In this document: in pieces, positions 34,286 through 44,195 of the stretch
Layout of the letters: the number at the start of each line of letters is the position of its first letter
Numbering within the stretch: the stretch's first letter is position 1
Source of the DNA: JAJPHW01 sp963771505
GTDB lineage: Bacteria > Acidobacteriota > Terriglobia > Terriglobales > Acidobacteriaceae
Length of the DNA stretch: 64,000 bases
Assembly (NCBI GenBank): GCA_963771505.1
Contig: CAVYTO010000006.1
Location: 186,001 to 250,000, forward strand
Direction of reading: 5' to 3'
Program-made: the position numbers and the translations under genes
Notes under the pieces: generated by a model
What the model saw: the letters and a program-made list of their open reading frames with translations, nothing else
The model's database searches: none
What the model was told of the DNA's origin: nothing

Positions 34286-36640
34286 CTAACCAGCTTTCAC
34301 CACAGCCGCCCCCGTCTCAAAACTCCGGGCCGCACGCGCTTCCAATGGACGCCCCTCGATCAATGGATAAGTCCACTTCCGCAACGCCGGAATATGCACA
34401 TTGACCCAATAGTCCCACCAGTCGATTGAGCGCGTATCGTAGCCAAATTCTTTCCCGTCTTCTGGGGCGAGCGCGTGCGAAAGTTTTTCAATGTTATCCG
34501 CCACGAAGTCGTGCTCGTTCAGCAGAATGAAAGGCTCGAACAATTCAATCAGTTTACCCACCTTTTCCAGATTTCTCTCCGCCTTCACCAGCGGCGTCTT
34601 CTTCAGCGGAAATGGCGCCATGGCCCGCTGGATCGTCTTGATCATCATCATTTGCGCCGGCGCCGACATGCGGCGATATCGCTCTTTCGACACAGGAATT
34701 GCATCCAGTCGCAGCCGCAGCCAGTATTCCAGGCCCTCCTGCGCACGAAAATGTTTGCGATGCGCCAACGAAGTCAATTCAATCGAGCGCCGCATGTCGC
34801 ACGGATTCGTCACCGATGTTGCCAACTGATAAACAAGATCATTGCGGCGTTCAATGATCGCCGCCGCGATCAGCGTCATCCCGTTGCACACCGAATCCAC
34901 GGGAATAATATCGAGCCGCTTGCGTTCGTTCGACGGCAGTTGCCGGAAAGAAGTACCTAACAAGTAGGATAGAGACGCCGAAGTGTTGATGCCTTCGTTC
35001 CATCCAAGAAACGGCTTTTCTACAGAAGTCTCGACGATCGACGGACGCACCAGCGCCACCGGCAGTCCTTCGCCATATTTGGCAATCAAAGATTCGGCCA
35101 GACTTTTGGTGAGCGTGTAAGTGTTGGGCCATCCCAGTTCCAGCGCGCGCTTCTTGCCCGCGTCGGTAAGCGTGTTGCGCAGCCAGCGCACACGGTTCTT
35201 GCGGACTTGATTTTCAAGCGCGGCCCCGTGCAATCCTCGTGCCGCATGCTCTTTTTGCAGCGCCTCATTCCGCAATTCGGTCGTGACTTGTTCGCCTTCA
35301 GAAGTCGCGACCGTGCGATCAATCAATTCATGCAACGAGCGCCATTCCGTCTCCGCGTCGAAGTCTGCAATTCCCGCCGGCGTATAGTTCGGACGCAGCC
35401 TCTCGCTTACCCGCCCATCGCGCGCGCCGGCCACATAGCATGTGGAAAGATGCAGCAAGCCGGCGTGGTCACAGCTGCGCGCGAAATCGAGAACGTTCAG
35501 CGCGGCATCGACATTGGTTTCGAGCGCGTCGCGCAGGTCGGGATTAAAATCCGTCAAGCCCGAGCTGTTGATGACCAAATCCAACCGCGCTCGCAGGCGT
35601 TCGGCGGTTTGCGGATCGATCCCAAGGCCGTCGATGCCTACATCGCCTTCGACCACCTCGACGCGTTGGTCAAGAAAACGGTTCAGCGCCGCGCCGTACG
35701 TCTCATAAAGAGGATCGAACACTGGTGACTCGGCCACCAGCTTCTCGTAGCGCTTGATGGCGGGATTCGATTTCTGCCGTCGGATCAGTAGATAAATCCG
35801 CCCAATTTCTGGCAACTGCATGAGCGTGTTAGCAAGCCACACCTTGCCGATGAAGCCCGTGACACCGATCAGCATCACGTGCCTGCCCTTCAGGATCGAA
35901 CGCACCTGAAGCGGTCCATGATTGGCAACGCGGTCAAAGTGAACCACCGGTGCGTCCGACACTAACCACTGGCGTTGCGACGGAACCACAGCCGCCTGCA
36001 ACTCGGCTTCGTTCTTCAGTCCCAGATCGCGGACGAGCTTGCCCGACGGTTGCGCGCCGCTTGCGCTCGCTCCCACAAATCTTGCCAGCACTCCCCGCGG
36101 ACGGATCACTGGACTCAGCAACCGCCCTGTCGCGCGGCCTTCGCGGAATTCCATGCGATTGGCGACGATCCACTTCACGCCAAGGTGACGGGCGAGCGGT
36201 CCCATCACCTGCTCGAGACCCTGGCTTACCAGCACCACGTTCGCGCCGGATTCCACCAGCCGCGCGAGTTCCTGAAGACCTTCGGGTTTTAACTTCGGCT
36301 TGAGGTTGTAGAGAAAGTCTTCTTCGCCCAGCGTGTCGAGGCGATCGCGGCTGACGCCGCGCAGCACCGTGTGCACCATCCGCGTGGCAAACTTGCGGTC
36401 CACCGCATAAAGCAGCGGACGCAGCGCCGCCATCACGAACACCAATCCCCTTCGCAACCAGCGCTCGGTAAACTTCTGCGAATTCCAGGTGAAAAACGCT
36501 ATCGGACGCACCGTCGTCAGCTCGAGCAAGCTGCCCTCGACCCGCCAATAGGCGAATTCCGGCGGTTTCACATTTTGCGTGGGATTCTGCAAACTCACTC
36601 TGTTTCCGCTTCCGGGCGATTTCGCGGACCGCGGAGCCAT
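34286..36640 (-). CDS. HAD-like plus fatty acyl-CoA reductase (FAR) fusion protein
   Basis: 784 residues, first gene of the lipid operon. Residues ~28-230 resemble the HAD-IB phosphatase-like domain often fused to lipid enzymes, but the DxDGT nucleophile motif reads WRVEGSLLE, with Arg33 in place of the Asp, so the domain is probably not catalytic. From ~255 a male-sterility-type reductase follows: nucleotide loop LIGVTGFIGKVWLAN (259-265 GVTGFIG), NSSGLTDFNP, and TYTLTKSLAESL with the catalytic YxxxK. It would reduce an acyl-CoA or acyl-ACP to a fatty alcohol using NADPH. Fatty alcohols are precursors of wax esters and of ether-linked lipids. The C-terminal domain (about 600-784) has the sterile domain typical of FAR enzymes. 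Confidence 0.88.
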   Translation of the reverse strand: MAPRSAKSPGSGNRVSLQNPTQNVKPPEFAYWRVEGSLLELTTVRPIAFFTWNSQKFTERWLRRGLVFVMAALRPLLYAVDRKFATRMVHTVLRGVSRDRLDTLGEEDFLYNLKPKLKPEGLQELARLVESGANVVLVSQGLEQVMGPLARHLGVKWIVANRMEFREGRATGRLLSPVIRPRGVLARFVGASASGAQPSGKLVRDLGLKNEAELQAAVVPSQRQWLVSDAPVVHFDRVANHGPLQVRSILKGRHVMLIGVTGFIGKVWLANTLMQLPEIGRIYLLIRRQKSNPAIKRYEKLVAESPVFDPLYETYGAALNRFLDQRVEVVEGDVGIDGLGIDPQTAERLRARLDLVINSSGLTDFNPDLRDALETNVDAALNVLDFARSCDHAGLLHLSTCYVAGARDGRVSERLRPNYTPAGIADFDAETEWRSLHELIDRTVATSEGEQVTTELRNEALQKEHAARGLHGAALENQVRKNRVRWLRNTLTDAGKKRALELGWPNTYTLTKSLAESLIAKYGEGLPVALVRPSIVETSVEKPFLGWNEGINTSASLSYLLGTSFRQLPSNERKRLDIIPVDSVCNGMTLIAAAIIERRNDLVYQLATSVTNPCDMRRSIELTSLAHRKHFRAQEGLEYWLRLRLDAIPVSKERYRRMSAPAQMMMIKTIQRAMAPFPLKKTPLVKAERNLEKVGKLIELFEPFILLNEHDFVADNIEKLSHALAPEDGKEFGYDTRSIDWWDYWVNVHIPALRKWTYPLIEGRPLEARAARSFETGAAVVKAG

Positions 36641-36667
36641 CCATTGTAAACAATTGCGGCATTAAGG

Positions 36668-37093
36668 ATGAGCGCACAACGACGAATTTCTTGGCTGGCT
36701 TCGAGCTTGGAGGTTCTCGCTTCGGGAACGCGATGCTTCTCATCTTTACGCCGCAACATGGTTTCTGCCACACTCGATCATTCGCTCGTTATGGCTTACT
36801 ACGTTTTGGCATTGACGATGGCGCAAGTCCGCTCAGGATCGCTGCAATTCCAGCGGCTGCTGCAAACGCGGCAAAACGAAGAAATTGGAATGAAAGTCTA
36901 TTCCGCCAGCCCGTTCGACCTCGAAGAACGCCGCCGCTTGAAAGACCGCTTCGGCGGAGACGTCGTTTATTTTTTCAACGAAACCGCGCACGCGGCAACT
37001 ATCGCTCACGATCTGGACCTGAATTTCTCCGCCGAAATTCCCGACAACGAACTACCCCGCCGCAAAACCGTAGTCATCGGCTCGCCCGAGTAA
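36668..37093 (+). CDS. Hypothetical protein, start uncertain
   Basis: The frame encodes up to 141 residues divergently from the lipid operon, 27 bases away. Only the C-terminal half (from about MKVYSASPFDLEERRRLKDR) looks protein-like; the N-terminal part is hydrophobic and cysteine-containing and may be untranslated. Possible starts are ATGs at 36668, 36758, 36791 and 36890, none with a convincing ribosome site. No family recognised. It may be spurious, although its codon pattern in the last 70 residues is normal. Confidence 0.4.
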   Translation: MSAQRRISWLASSLEVLASGTRCFSSLRRNMVSATLDHSLVMAYYVLALTMAQVRSGSLQFQRLLQTRQNEEIGMKVYSASPFDLEERRRLKDRFGGDVVYFFNETAHAATIAHDLDLNFSAEIPDNELPRRKTVVIGSPE

Positions 37094-37101
37094 TCCCTTC
37101 A

Positions 37102-37515
37102 AGCTGCCATCTTGAGCGAAGCTTGTCCTGAGCGGAGCCGAAGGGCAACCCTAGCAGCTCCGCGGACTCGCGTCTCTGTTCGGATTTCGTAACAAGCCCT
37201 TCACAGCCCTGCAAACCAGCCCGGCATTTTCTCTCCGACTAGCCCAAAAAACTAACCCATTTCTAAACCCCATACCGCTAAGTCCTTTCTAAACAATCTC
37301 CATCTTGTTCCATTTTCGTAACAAGGCCTTCCGGAGGCCGTTCCCTACCCTCCCAGCGTCGTCATTCCGACCACTGCCGGAACGACACCGACTTCCCGCA
37401 CGGTCATTCCGACCGCCGCCGGAGCGCCAGCGACGGCAAGCGGAGGAACCTTGCGTTCAATCCCCCACTTTTGTCATTCCGACCGAGAAGGACGCTAGCG
37501 ACGGCGACCGAGGAA
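37102..37515. repeat. Cluster of degenerate REP-like palindromes
   Basis: Several copies of a short element with the core GTCATTCCGACC and a partner GAGGAATCTGC/GGAGGAACC lie here (e.g. 37363, 37402, 37472), together with a related CTTGAGCGAAGCTTGTCCTG element at about 37102-37147. Such elements recur at 38870, 39121, 46180 and 48143. They are palindromic in halves and intergenic, like bacterial REP/BIME sequences. No protein coding seen. Confidence 0.55.
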
Positions 37516-37730
37516 TCTGCTTTGACCGACGTTCGAAGTGAAATCTGCTTTACGCGTCCGCGGGGACGACCGACCGAGCCGCAATCCACCCGCTCTGTTC
37601 CATTTTCGTAACAAAACGCCTCTGCTCCGTAAAATCGACGTAGCCCGTTTGCCTTACGCTCACCCCAAAGAAAACCCCGCCAATCCACCCCCGCCGGACT
37701 AGCCCCATCCCCCTTGTCCGGATTTCGTAA
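37175..37730. repeat. Four-copy direct repeat TTCGTAAC in a gene-free stretch
   Basis: Copies at 37175-37200, 37304-37330, 37593-37615 and 37713-37730 share TCTGTTC(C/G)(A/G)TTTCGTAAC with small changes. Spacing is 129, 289 and 120 bases. They lie between the lipid operon and the small exported protein at 37918 in a region of 800 bases with no supportable gene. Possible roles include protein-binding sites or remnants of a repeat family. Confidence 0.5.
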
Positions 37731-37917
37731 ATTTTCCCACTGTAGAAGTCTTTTTCGCGCTATTCCCTGTATTGTTCGCTCTCTTGATGCGGAGACACTC
37801 GACACGAGCCCAGCTTCGGGAGCCCACTGACAAGTCCGCCTCTCCAATCAACAATGCTCCGTCCATTCAATGCGTTGCCTCGGCAGCGCCTCACAATTCA
37901 AAACTCAGGAGAACTCG

Positions 37918-38385
37918 ATGAAGCACGCGCTTGCTCTCGTTCTGTGTCTGGCCATCCCGCTTTCGCTGATCGCAGCTGACAACGGCTACAAAGTTACCTA
38001 CGACGGAGGTTCGCTGACCGACTACAAATCTGGCACGGGCATGAAGTTGTTCGTCGACTCAAATCAGATTCGCTTCGTGAAAGACGGCAACGAAGTCGCC
38101 AAAGTTCCGGCTGCATCCGTCACGGAGATCAGCTACGGGCAAGACGTCCACCGCCGCGTCGGCACCGCCATAGCCGTCGGCGTCTTCACTCTCGGCCTCG
38201 GTGCGCTCACCGCTCTCAGCAAATCCAAAAAGCATTTCGTCGGTTTGACCTGGGCCGACGGAGACAAAAAAGGCGGCCTCGCCATGCAGTGCGACAAGAA
38301 CGACTACCGCGGCATCCTCGCCGGACTCGAAGGCATCACGGGTAAGAAAGCCGTAGACTCGGACGCTATGACGGTGAAGAATTAG
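37918..38385 (+). CDS. Small exported protein of unknown function
   Basis: 155 residues from the ATG at 37918 (the open frame starts at 37870 without an initiator that fits). A clear signal peptide (MKHALALVLCLAIPLSLIAA) is followed by a region rich in Gly and Lys (DGGSLTDYKSGTGMKLFVD, VGTAIAVGVFTLGLGALTALS, KKHFVGLTWADGDKKGGLAM). An internal hydrophobic stretch could make it membrane-associated. I recognise no family. Confidence 0.7.
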   Translation: MKHALALVLCLAIPLSLIAADNGYKVTYDGGSLTDYKSGTGMKLFVDSNQIRFVKDGNEVAKVPAASVTEISYGQDVHRRVGTAIAVGVFTLGLGALTALSKSKKHFVGLTWADGDKKGGLAMQCDKNDYRGILAGLEGITGKKAVDSDAMTVKN

Positions 38386-38426
38386 CTGAAGGTGGTGAGC
38401 GCTACGGAAACACGAGTCGGGCCAAA

Positions 38427-38675
38427 CAATGAAACAACTTCGAAGTCCCTGAGGATTGGCAATCCTGCATCGACGGGGCTAATCTGTTGGCCGACGCATT
38501 TCAAGAACTATCCGGCGGGCGCGTTCCATATGAGAAAACAACCCACTCAGTTGCCCTCGCAAAGTGGCTCTTGGCGAACAAGCCCGATAGCCTAACGGAG
38601 ATCACCGGTCTTCTACTCGATTGCCTGGCGGAGGGAAAAGGCGACGCACGCAATTCGTCGCGGCCGGATAGCTAA
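38427..38675 (+). pseudogene. Small protein-like remnant lacking a good start
   Basis: A frame starting after a TGA at about 38427 reads protein-like sequence (NNFEVPEDWQSCIDGANLLADAFQ... through LAKWLLANKPDSLTEITGLLLD, ending in a stop at 38675) but has no ATG or GTG; a TTG at 38487 is the only candidate. An ATG just upstream (about 38429) is in another frame and ends quickly. It could be a decayed gene or a frameshifted one. A terminator-like hairpin follows at 38703, which supports past or present transcription. Confidence 0.3.
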
Positions 38676-38702
38676 CACTATCAGGTCGGAGAGACCGAGC
38701 GG

Positions 38703-38734
38703 AAAACCGGACAGAGGGAATGTTGCCGGTTTTT
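38703..38734 (+). terminator. Terminator-like hairpin
   Basis: AAAACCGG (38703-38710) pairs with CCGGTTTT (38726-38733), and the last T continues a run of five. A fairly large loop of 15 bases reduces confidence. Confidence 0.45.
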
Positions 38735-39278
38735 GCGCAGCCACCGATGGCAACCCCGCACGATTGCGGTCCGGGGCGTGACCTGTCCGGCTACGGGTTG
38801 ATGTTCACACTGTACGAAAATCTAGGTCGGAGGCTCTGGCTTGCGCGCGGGGCCGGAAATCCAGGAGATCCCTCGCCCCGCTGGTTAAGTCGCGGGGGGC
38901 TTCGGGATGACGCATTTGTTGCGGGATTGGTGTCCTTTTCTTTTCAACGACTTCCATCCGGCTAATCCTGCGTGGCGCCGATAAACCCTTATTTTGCGCC
39001 GTTCGTTGGTTCCTTGTGGGTTAACGGGTTTATCCCTTATTAAGATACGATTTAGTAACCCTTGGCTAGAACTTTGTGCGGATGGCCTCATCAGATGAGG
39101 ACACCGTTTGTGGATGGAAGAGCAGATTCCTCGCTCGTTCTCGCCGCTTGCGCGGCAACGAACGGCTCGGAATGACAAAGAGTTAAGGAAGTATTTTTGT
39201 AACGCACCAGGGTAGGTTGAGACGTCAACTCCCAGCTGCCGCGCTGAACCGCGGCGAAGGATTTAAGAAAGCGAGAAC
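38735..39278. other. Gene-free leader region before radical SAM gene
   Basis: About 540 bases without a supportable gene. It contains two REP-like elements (around 38870-38925 and 39121-39178, where GATTCCTCGCTCG mirrors CGGCTCGGAATGAC). The promoter of the radical SAM gene at 39279 should lie in its last 150 bases; I could not choose -35/-10 boxes. No riboswitch class recognised. Confidence 0.4.
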
Positions 39279-41435
<2,157 letters not shown>

Positions 41436-41460
41436 AAGCCAGTGGATAGTGGTAAGAGAA

Positions 41461-41484
41461 GGCCGCCGAAAGGCGGCCTTTTTT
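41461..41484 (+). terminator. Intrinsic terminator after the first radical SAM gene
   Basis: GGCCGCC (41461-41467) pairs with GGCGGCC (41472-41478) around GAAA, followed by six T. It also lies between the convergent radical SAM genes and could act on both strands. Confidence 0.8.
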
Positions 41485-41509
41485 AGTTGTGCATACCAAC
41501 CTATTGAGT

Positions 41510-42934
41510 TCAGATCGGAGACAGCGCTAACTCGGCATTGCGGCGGAGTGGGGACAAGCGAGTCTTTTCGAGATCATCTCGATAAAACAGGTTGTAGGTG
41601 TCGAATGGGATTAGCCGCCCATCTGGATGAACGATGTGAACGCATGTCTTCTTGACGCTGCGGACGTCGAAAGAGTGTGCATCGATAAACTGCATGATTA
41701 TGATGCGAAAAATGTTTTCGTAGTTGATGTCGTCGGGCACGAGAACTTTGGGAAGGCAACACAGAAGGTCTCGGAGGGTTCCGGCACCGCTACGCGGAGA
41801 GTGGTTGGTGGCGAAGAGCTTGAAGAGGTTGTGGCGAACTGCCGGATCCTGTTCATACAGGATAGTGTTGGCGGCTCCGTTGATAAGGATGTCGGGCGGG
41901 ACCATGCCAGTCAGCGGAACAACCTTGCCGGCGAGTTTGAGAGCGTACGCCATGGCAAGCGAATCGGGATGGCATGGCACAGGAATTATGTCCTCGGGGC
42001 GGAAAGCGTTGGTTTGTTCGATGATTTTCCGGCGGACCTCGGTGAGAGTGAGCCGGTCGGTAGCGGGATTGAACTTTTCGAGGCGCCCGGCGTCCTGAAT
42101 GGGTTGGAAAGTTACACCCCGGACACAGGGTTGGGTCAGAGCGAAGTCGATGACTTTGCCGATCTCGCCGTCGTTGAGGCCCTTCTTCAAGGTCACGACA
42201 AGATTCGTAGAGATGTTATGGCGGTTGAGCCTTTCGAGCGCGTCAACGCGTACGCGGCGGAGGTCGGCGCCGCGAAGCTGCATGAGGGGTTCCCTCTCGA
42301 AAGAGTCGAACTGAAGATAAACTTCAAAATCTTCGCGTAGCCCAGCGAGTCGATTCACAAAGTCGTCGTCTTGTGCTATTCGAACTCCGTTGGTATTAAC
42401 CATGAGATGTTTGATGGGTCGAGACTTGGCCATCTCTACGATTGTGAAGAAGTCGGGATGCATCGTTGGTTCGCCGCCGGAGAGTTGGACTACGTCGGGA
42501 TGGCCTTCGTTACGGACAACAGCGTCCAACATCTTCTCGATTTGCTTGAGGTCCCTAAACTGCGGCCGGTCGGGGCCACTGGCAGCGTAGCAGACAGGGC
42601 AGCGCAGGTTGCAGTAGTCACAGATCTCTACTAGTGTGAGACAGGAGTGCTGCTCGTGATCGGTGCAGAGACCGCAGTCGTACGGGCATCCCCACTTAAC
42701 GGGTGTGTTGTAGACGTTGGGCATCTCGGGAGGTTTAATGAAAACCTCGCGGCACCGGCGATAATAGTCGATGTCATCGGCGATCAGGACCCGTTCGGAA
42801 CCGTGCTGTGGGCAGCGTTTGAGTAGGTATACGTTGCCTTCCTGGAACACCGTTTTCGCCTCCACCTTGCGGTAGCAGAGGGAGCATATGGAGACAGCGA
42901 CATCGTAAAACAAGTATGGGCGACTTTTTGCCAT
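41510..42934 (-). CDS. Radical SAM protein with two CX3CX2C motifs, tetraether-synthase (MJ0619)-like
   Basis: 474 residues. It has a conserved N-terminal metal site (Cys17/Cys20 in CSLC, Cys41 and His44 in CPQHG), then a CX3CX2C at Cys83, Cys87, Cys90 (GCPYDCGLC), followed by a second CX3CX2C at Cys108, Cys112, Cys115 (YCNLRCPVC), and LSGGEPTMHP. Two such motifs in one chain are a known feature of MJ0619, the archaeal enzyme that joins phytanyl chains in tetraether lipid formation (Tes). Bacterial relatives make membrane-spanning lipids such as iso-diabolic acid. It is co-transcribed with an Lgt-like gene and a small membrane protein. Which chain it couples here is unknown. Confidence 0.85.
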   Translation of the reverse strand: MAKSRPYLFYDVAVSICSLCYRKVEAKTVFQEGNVYLLKRCPQHGSERVLIADDIDYYRRCREVFIKPPEMPNVYNTPVKWGCPYDCGLCTDHEQHSCLTLVEICDYCNLRCPVCYAASGPDRPQFRDLKQIEKMLDAVVRNEGHPDVVQLSGGEPTMHPDFFTIVEMAKSRPIKHLMVNTNGVRIAQDDDFVNRLAGLREDFEVYLQFDSFEREPLMQLRGADLRRVRVDALERLNRHNISTNLVVTLKKGLNDGEIGKVIDFALTQPCVRGVTFQPIQDAGRLEKFNPATDRLTLTEVRRKIIEQTNAFRPEDIIPVPCHPDSLAMAYALKLAGKVVPLTGMVPPDILINGAANTILYEQDPAVRHNLFKLFATNHSPRSGAGTLRDLLCCLPKVLVPDDINYENIFRIIIMQFIDAHSFDVRSVKKTCVHIVHPDGRLIPFDTYNLFYRDDLEKTRLSPLRRNAELALSPI

Positions 42935-42964
42935 GGATTACTCGCTTACTCGCATTGATTAGCA

Positions 42965-43162
42965 TTATTGTTTCCGATTTATTTTGCCGATAAGAAGAAC
43001 CGACACAATCGCGACTGTCAGCGCTACAGTCGCGCAAATTGCAAATCCAGTCCGACCGTGGCCGTTTAGGTCCCCAGTAAAGGCACAGATCGACGACAGA
43101 AAAAAAATCAGGGATGCTATGCCTGCCAATAAGCTAAGAGGGATGGTCGCAATTTTTTTCAA
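42965..43162 (-). CDS. Small two-helix membrane protein
   Basis: 65 residues from a TTG at 43162, five bases after the Lgt-like stop. Two hydrophobic segments (IPLSLLAGIASLIFFLSSIC and FAICATVALTVAIVSVLLIG) with a short polar hairpin between (TGDLNGHGRTG) and a charged tail (KINRKQ). It lies between the Lgt-like gene and the radical SAM gene on the same strand, so it may be co-expressed. No family recognised and the start codon is weak, so it could be spurious. Confidence 0.5.
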   Translation of the reverse strand: MKKIATIPLSLLAGIASLIFFLSSICAFTGDLNGHGRTGFAICATVALTVAIVSVLLIGKINRKQ

Positions 43163-43166
43163 TCGA

Positions 43167-44036
43167 TCATCTCGATTCTCCGTGGAACGTTAGCCAGCGC
43201 GCCATATCGGGAGAATAGTAAAGCAACATGGCGATGCAGGCCCATTGGATTCCTTCCAGGTCGAGGAAAACGCGAGGGTAAGGCTTGAGGAAGTCGCACG
43301 CCAGGCGGAACGACATGTAGGCGACCATGAAGAACTTGAAGGCATCGCCATCGACGAAGAGTCCCCTCCGTGTTCGATCGTTTCGCACCAGACGGACCCC
43401 TTCTACTTGCGAGGGGCGCAACGAATCGAGTCCGAAAGTTGTCCCGGTGCTCCGCTTGAGGATTTGGTAGACAATCGGAATGAGGAACAGCAGGAAGGCG
43501 ATTTCGTAAAGTTGCACCGGATGGCGAGGGATACCGTCGCCAAAGTTAATGGCCCACGGGAGGTTGCTGGTAGTGCCGTAGGTGTTGTCAGAGAGACCGG
43601 TTAAAAAACAGCCGATGCGCCCGATGGCGATCCCGAGAGCAAGTGGGATGGCATACAGGTCGCCGGTGGACCGACGGACGCCGATATAATGTTTCATCAA
43701 TTCGACTGCGATTAGGCCGAAGATGAGAGCTCCCACGATGGTTTTTCCCCCCATCAGATAGCCAAGGCTCCGGGCGTTTTGCCATGTACGTTGAGGATCT
43801 TCGAGCCAAAAGAGGAACTTGGAACCGAGGGCGCCTCCCGTTGCAGCCGCGGCGATCAGCGCCCAGCGGATAGGTGTGGAGAGTGGATCCCCAAACCGGT
43901 GGCGCAGCGATAAGTATGAGCGAAAAGCGACGAAGTAGGCGAGAGTTTCGAACAGGATGTGAGGGTGAATGTGATACCGCCAGACGTGAACGTATACGGG
44001 AAAGTCTGTAGCGGCGAGATTGAACGCGAGCGGTAT
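43167..44036 (-). CDS. Lgt-like (prolipoprotein diacylglyceryl transferase-family) protein with no ordinary start codon
   Basis: Conserved Lgt blocks are present: GRIGCFLTGLSDNTYGTTSN and HPVQLYEIAF, and C-terminal RLACDFLKP. Lgt transfers diacylglyceryl from phosphatidylglycerol to lipoprotein cysteines. The ordinary reading begins at an ATG (43754), but that would leave only 195 residues and remove the N-terminal third, although the frame upstream is protein-like (PLAFNLAATDFPVYVHVW, HPHILFETLAYF). That stretch opens right after a TAA with an ATA codon at 44036, exactly where relatives start with MPLAFNL; ATA may be an initiation codon or a mutated ATG. From there the product is 289 residues with about seven membrane segments. 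Its partnership with a tetraether-type radical SAM gene may mean a lipid rather than a lipoprotein substrate. Confidence 0.75.
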   Translation of the reverse strand: MPLAFNLAATDFPVYVHVWRYHIHPHILFETLAYFVAFRSYLSLRHRFGDPLSTPIRWALIAAAATGGALGSKFLFWLEDPQRTWQNARSLGYLMGGKTIVGALIFGLIAVELMKHYIGVRRSTGDLYAIPLALGIAIGRIGCFLTGLSDNTYGTTSNLPWAINFGDGIPRHPVQLYEIAFLLFLIPIVYQILKRSTGTTFGLDSLRPSQVEGVRLVRNDRTRRGLFVDGDAFKFFMVAYMSFRLACDFLKPYPRVFLDLEGIQWACIAMLLYYSPDMARWLTFHGESR

Positions 44037-44195
44037 GAGGAATTATAGCGGGCTGGGTGCCTTGGGGTGACTTTGTTGGGACAGGTCGGCTCACCGCCAA
44101 GACCCTAATCTGCCCCAAACGCGCGCCCAGCGGGCAACCCCAGCCCCGCTCCCCCAATCCGAGTCAGCGGCAGATTGTGCCATGGAGATACAGCT

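Noticed and set aside
35934..36773. 279-residue minus-strand frame overlapping the FAR fusion N terminus
   Set aside because: Different frame over the same DNA as the FAR fusion; Arg/Ala/Gly-rich and without known motifs.
37094..37917. CRISPR array suspicion because of repeats
   Set aside because: The repeats are unequally spaced, degenerate and have no cas genes.
38640..38960. Possible riboswitch or structured RNA before the radical SAM gene
   Set aside because: Apart from one hairpin, I could not match the sequence to any known class; the GC-rich parts belong to REP-like elements.
43588..44157. 189-residue minus frame overlapping the Lgt-like gene
   Set aside because: The Lgt motifs are in the other frame; this one is Arg/Ser-rich noise.
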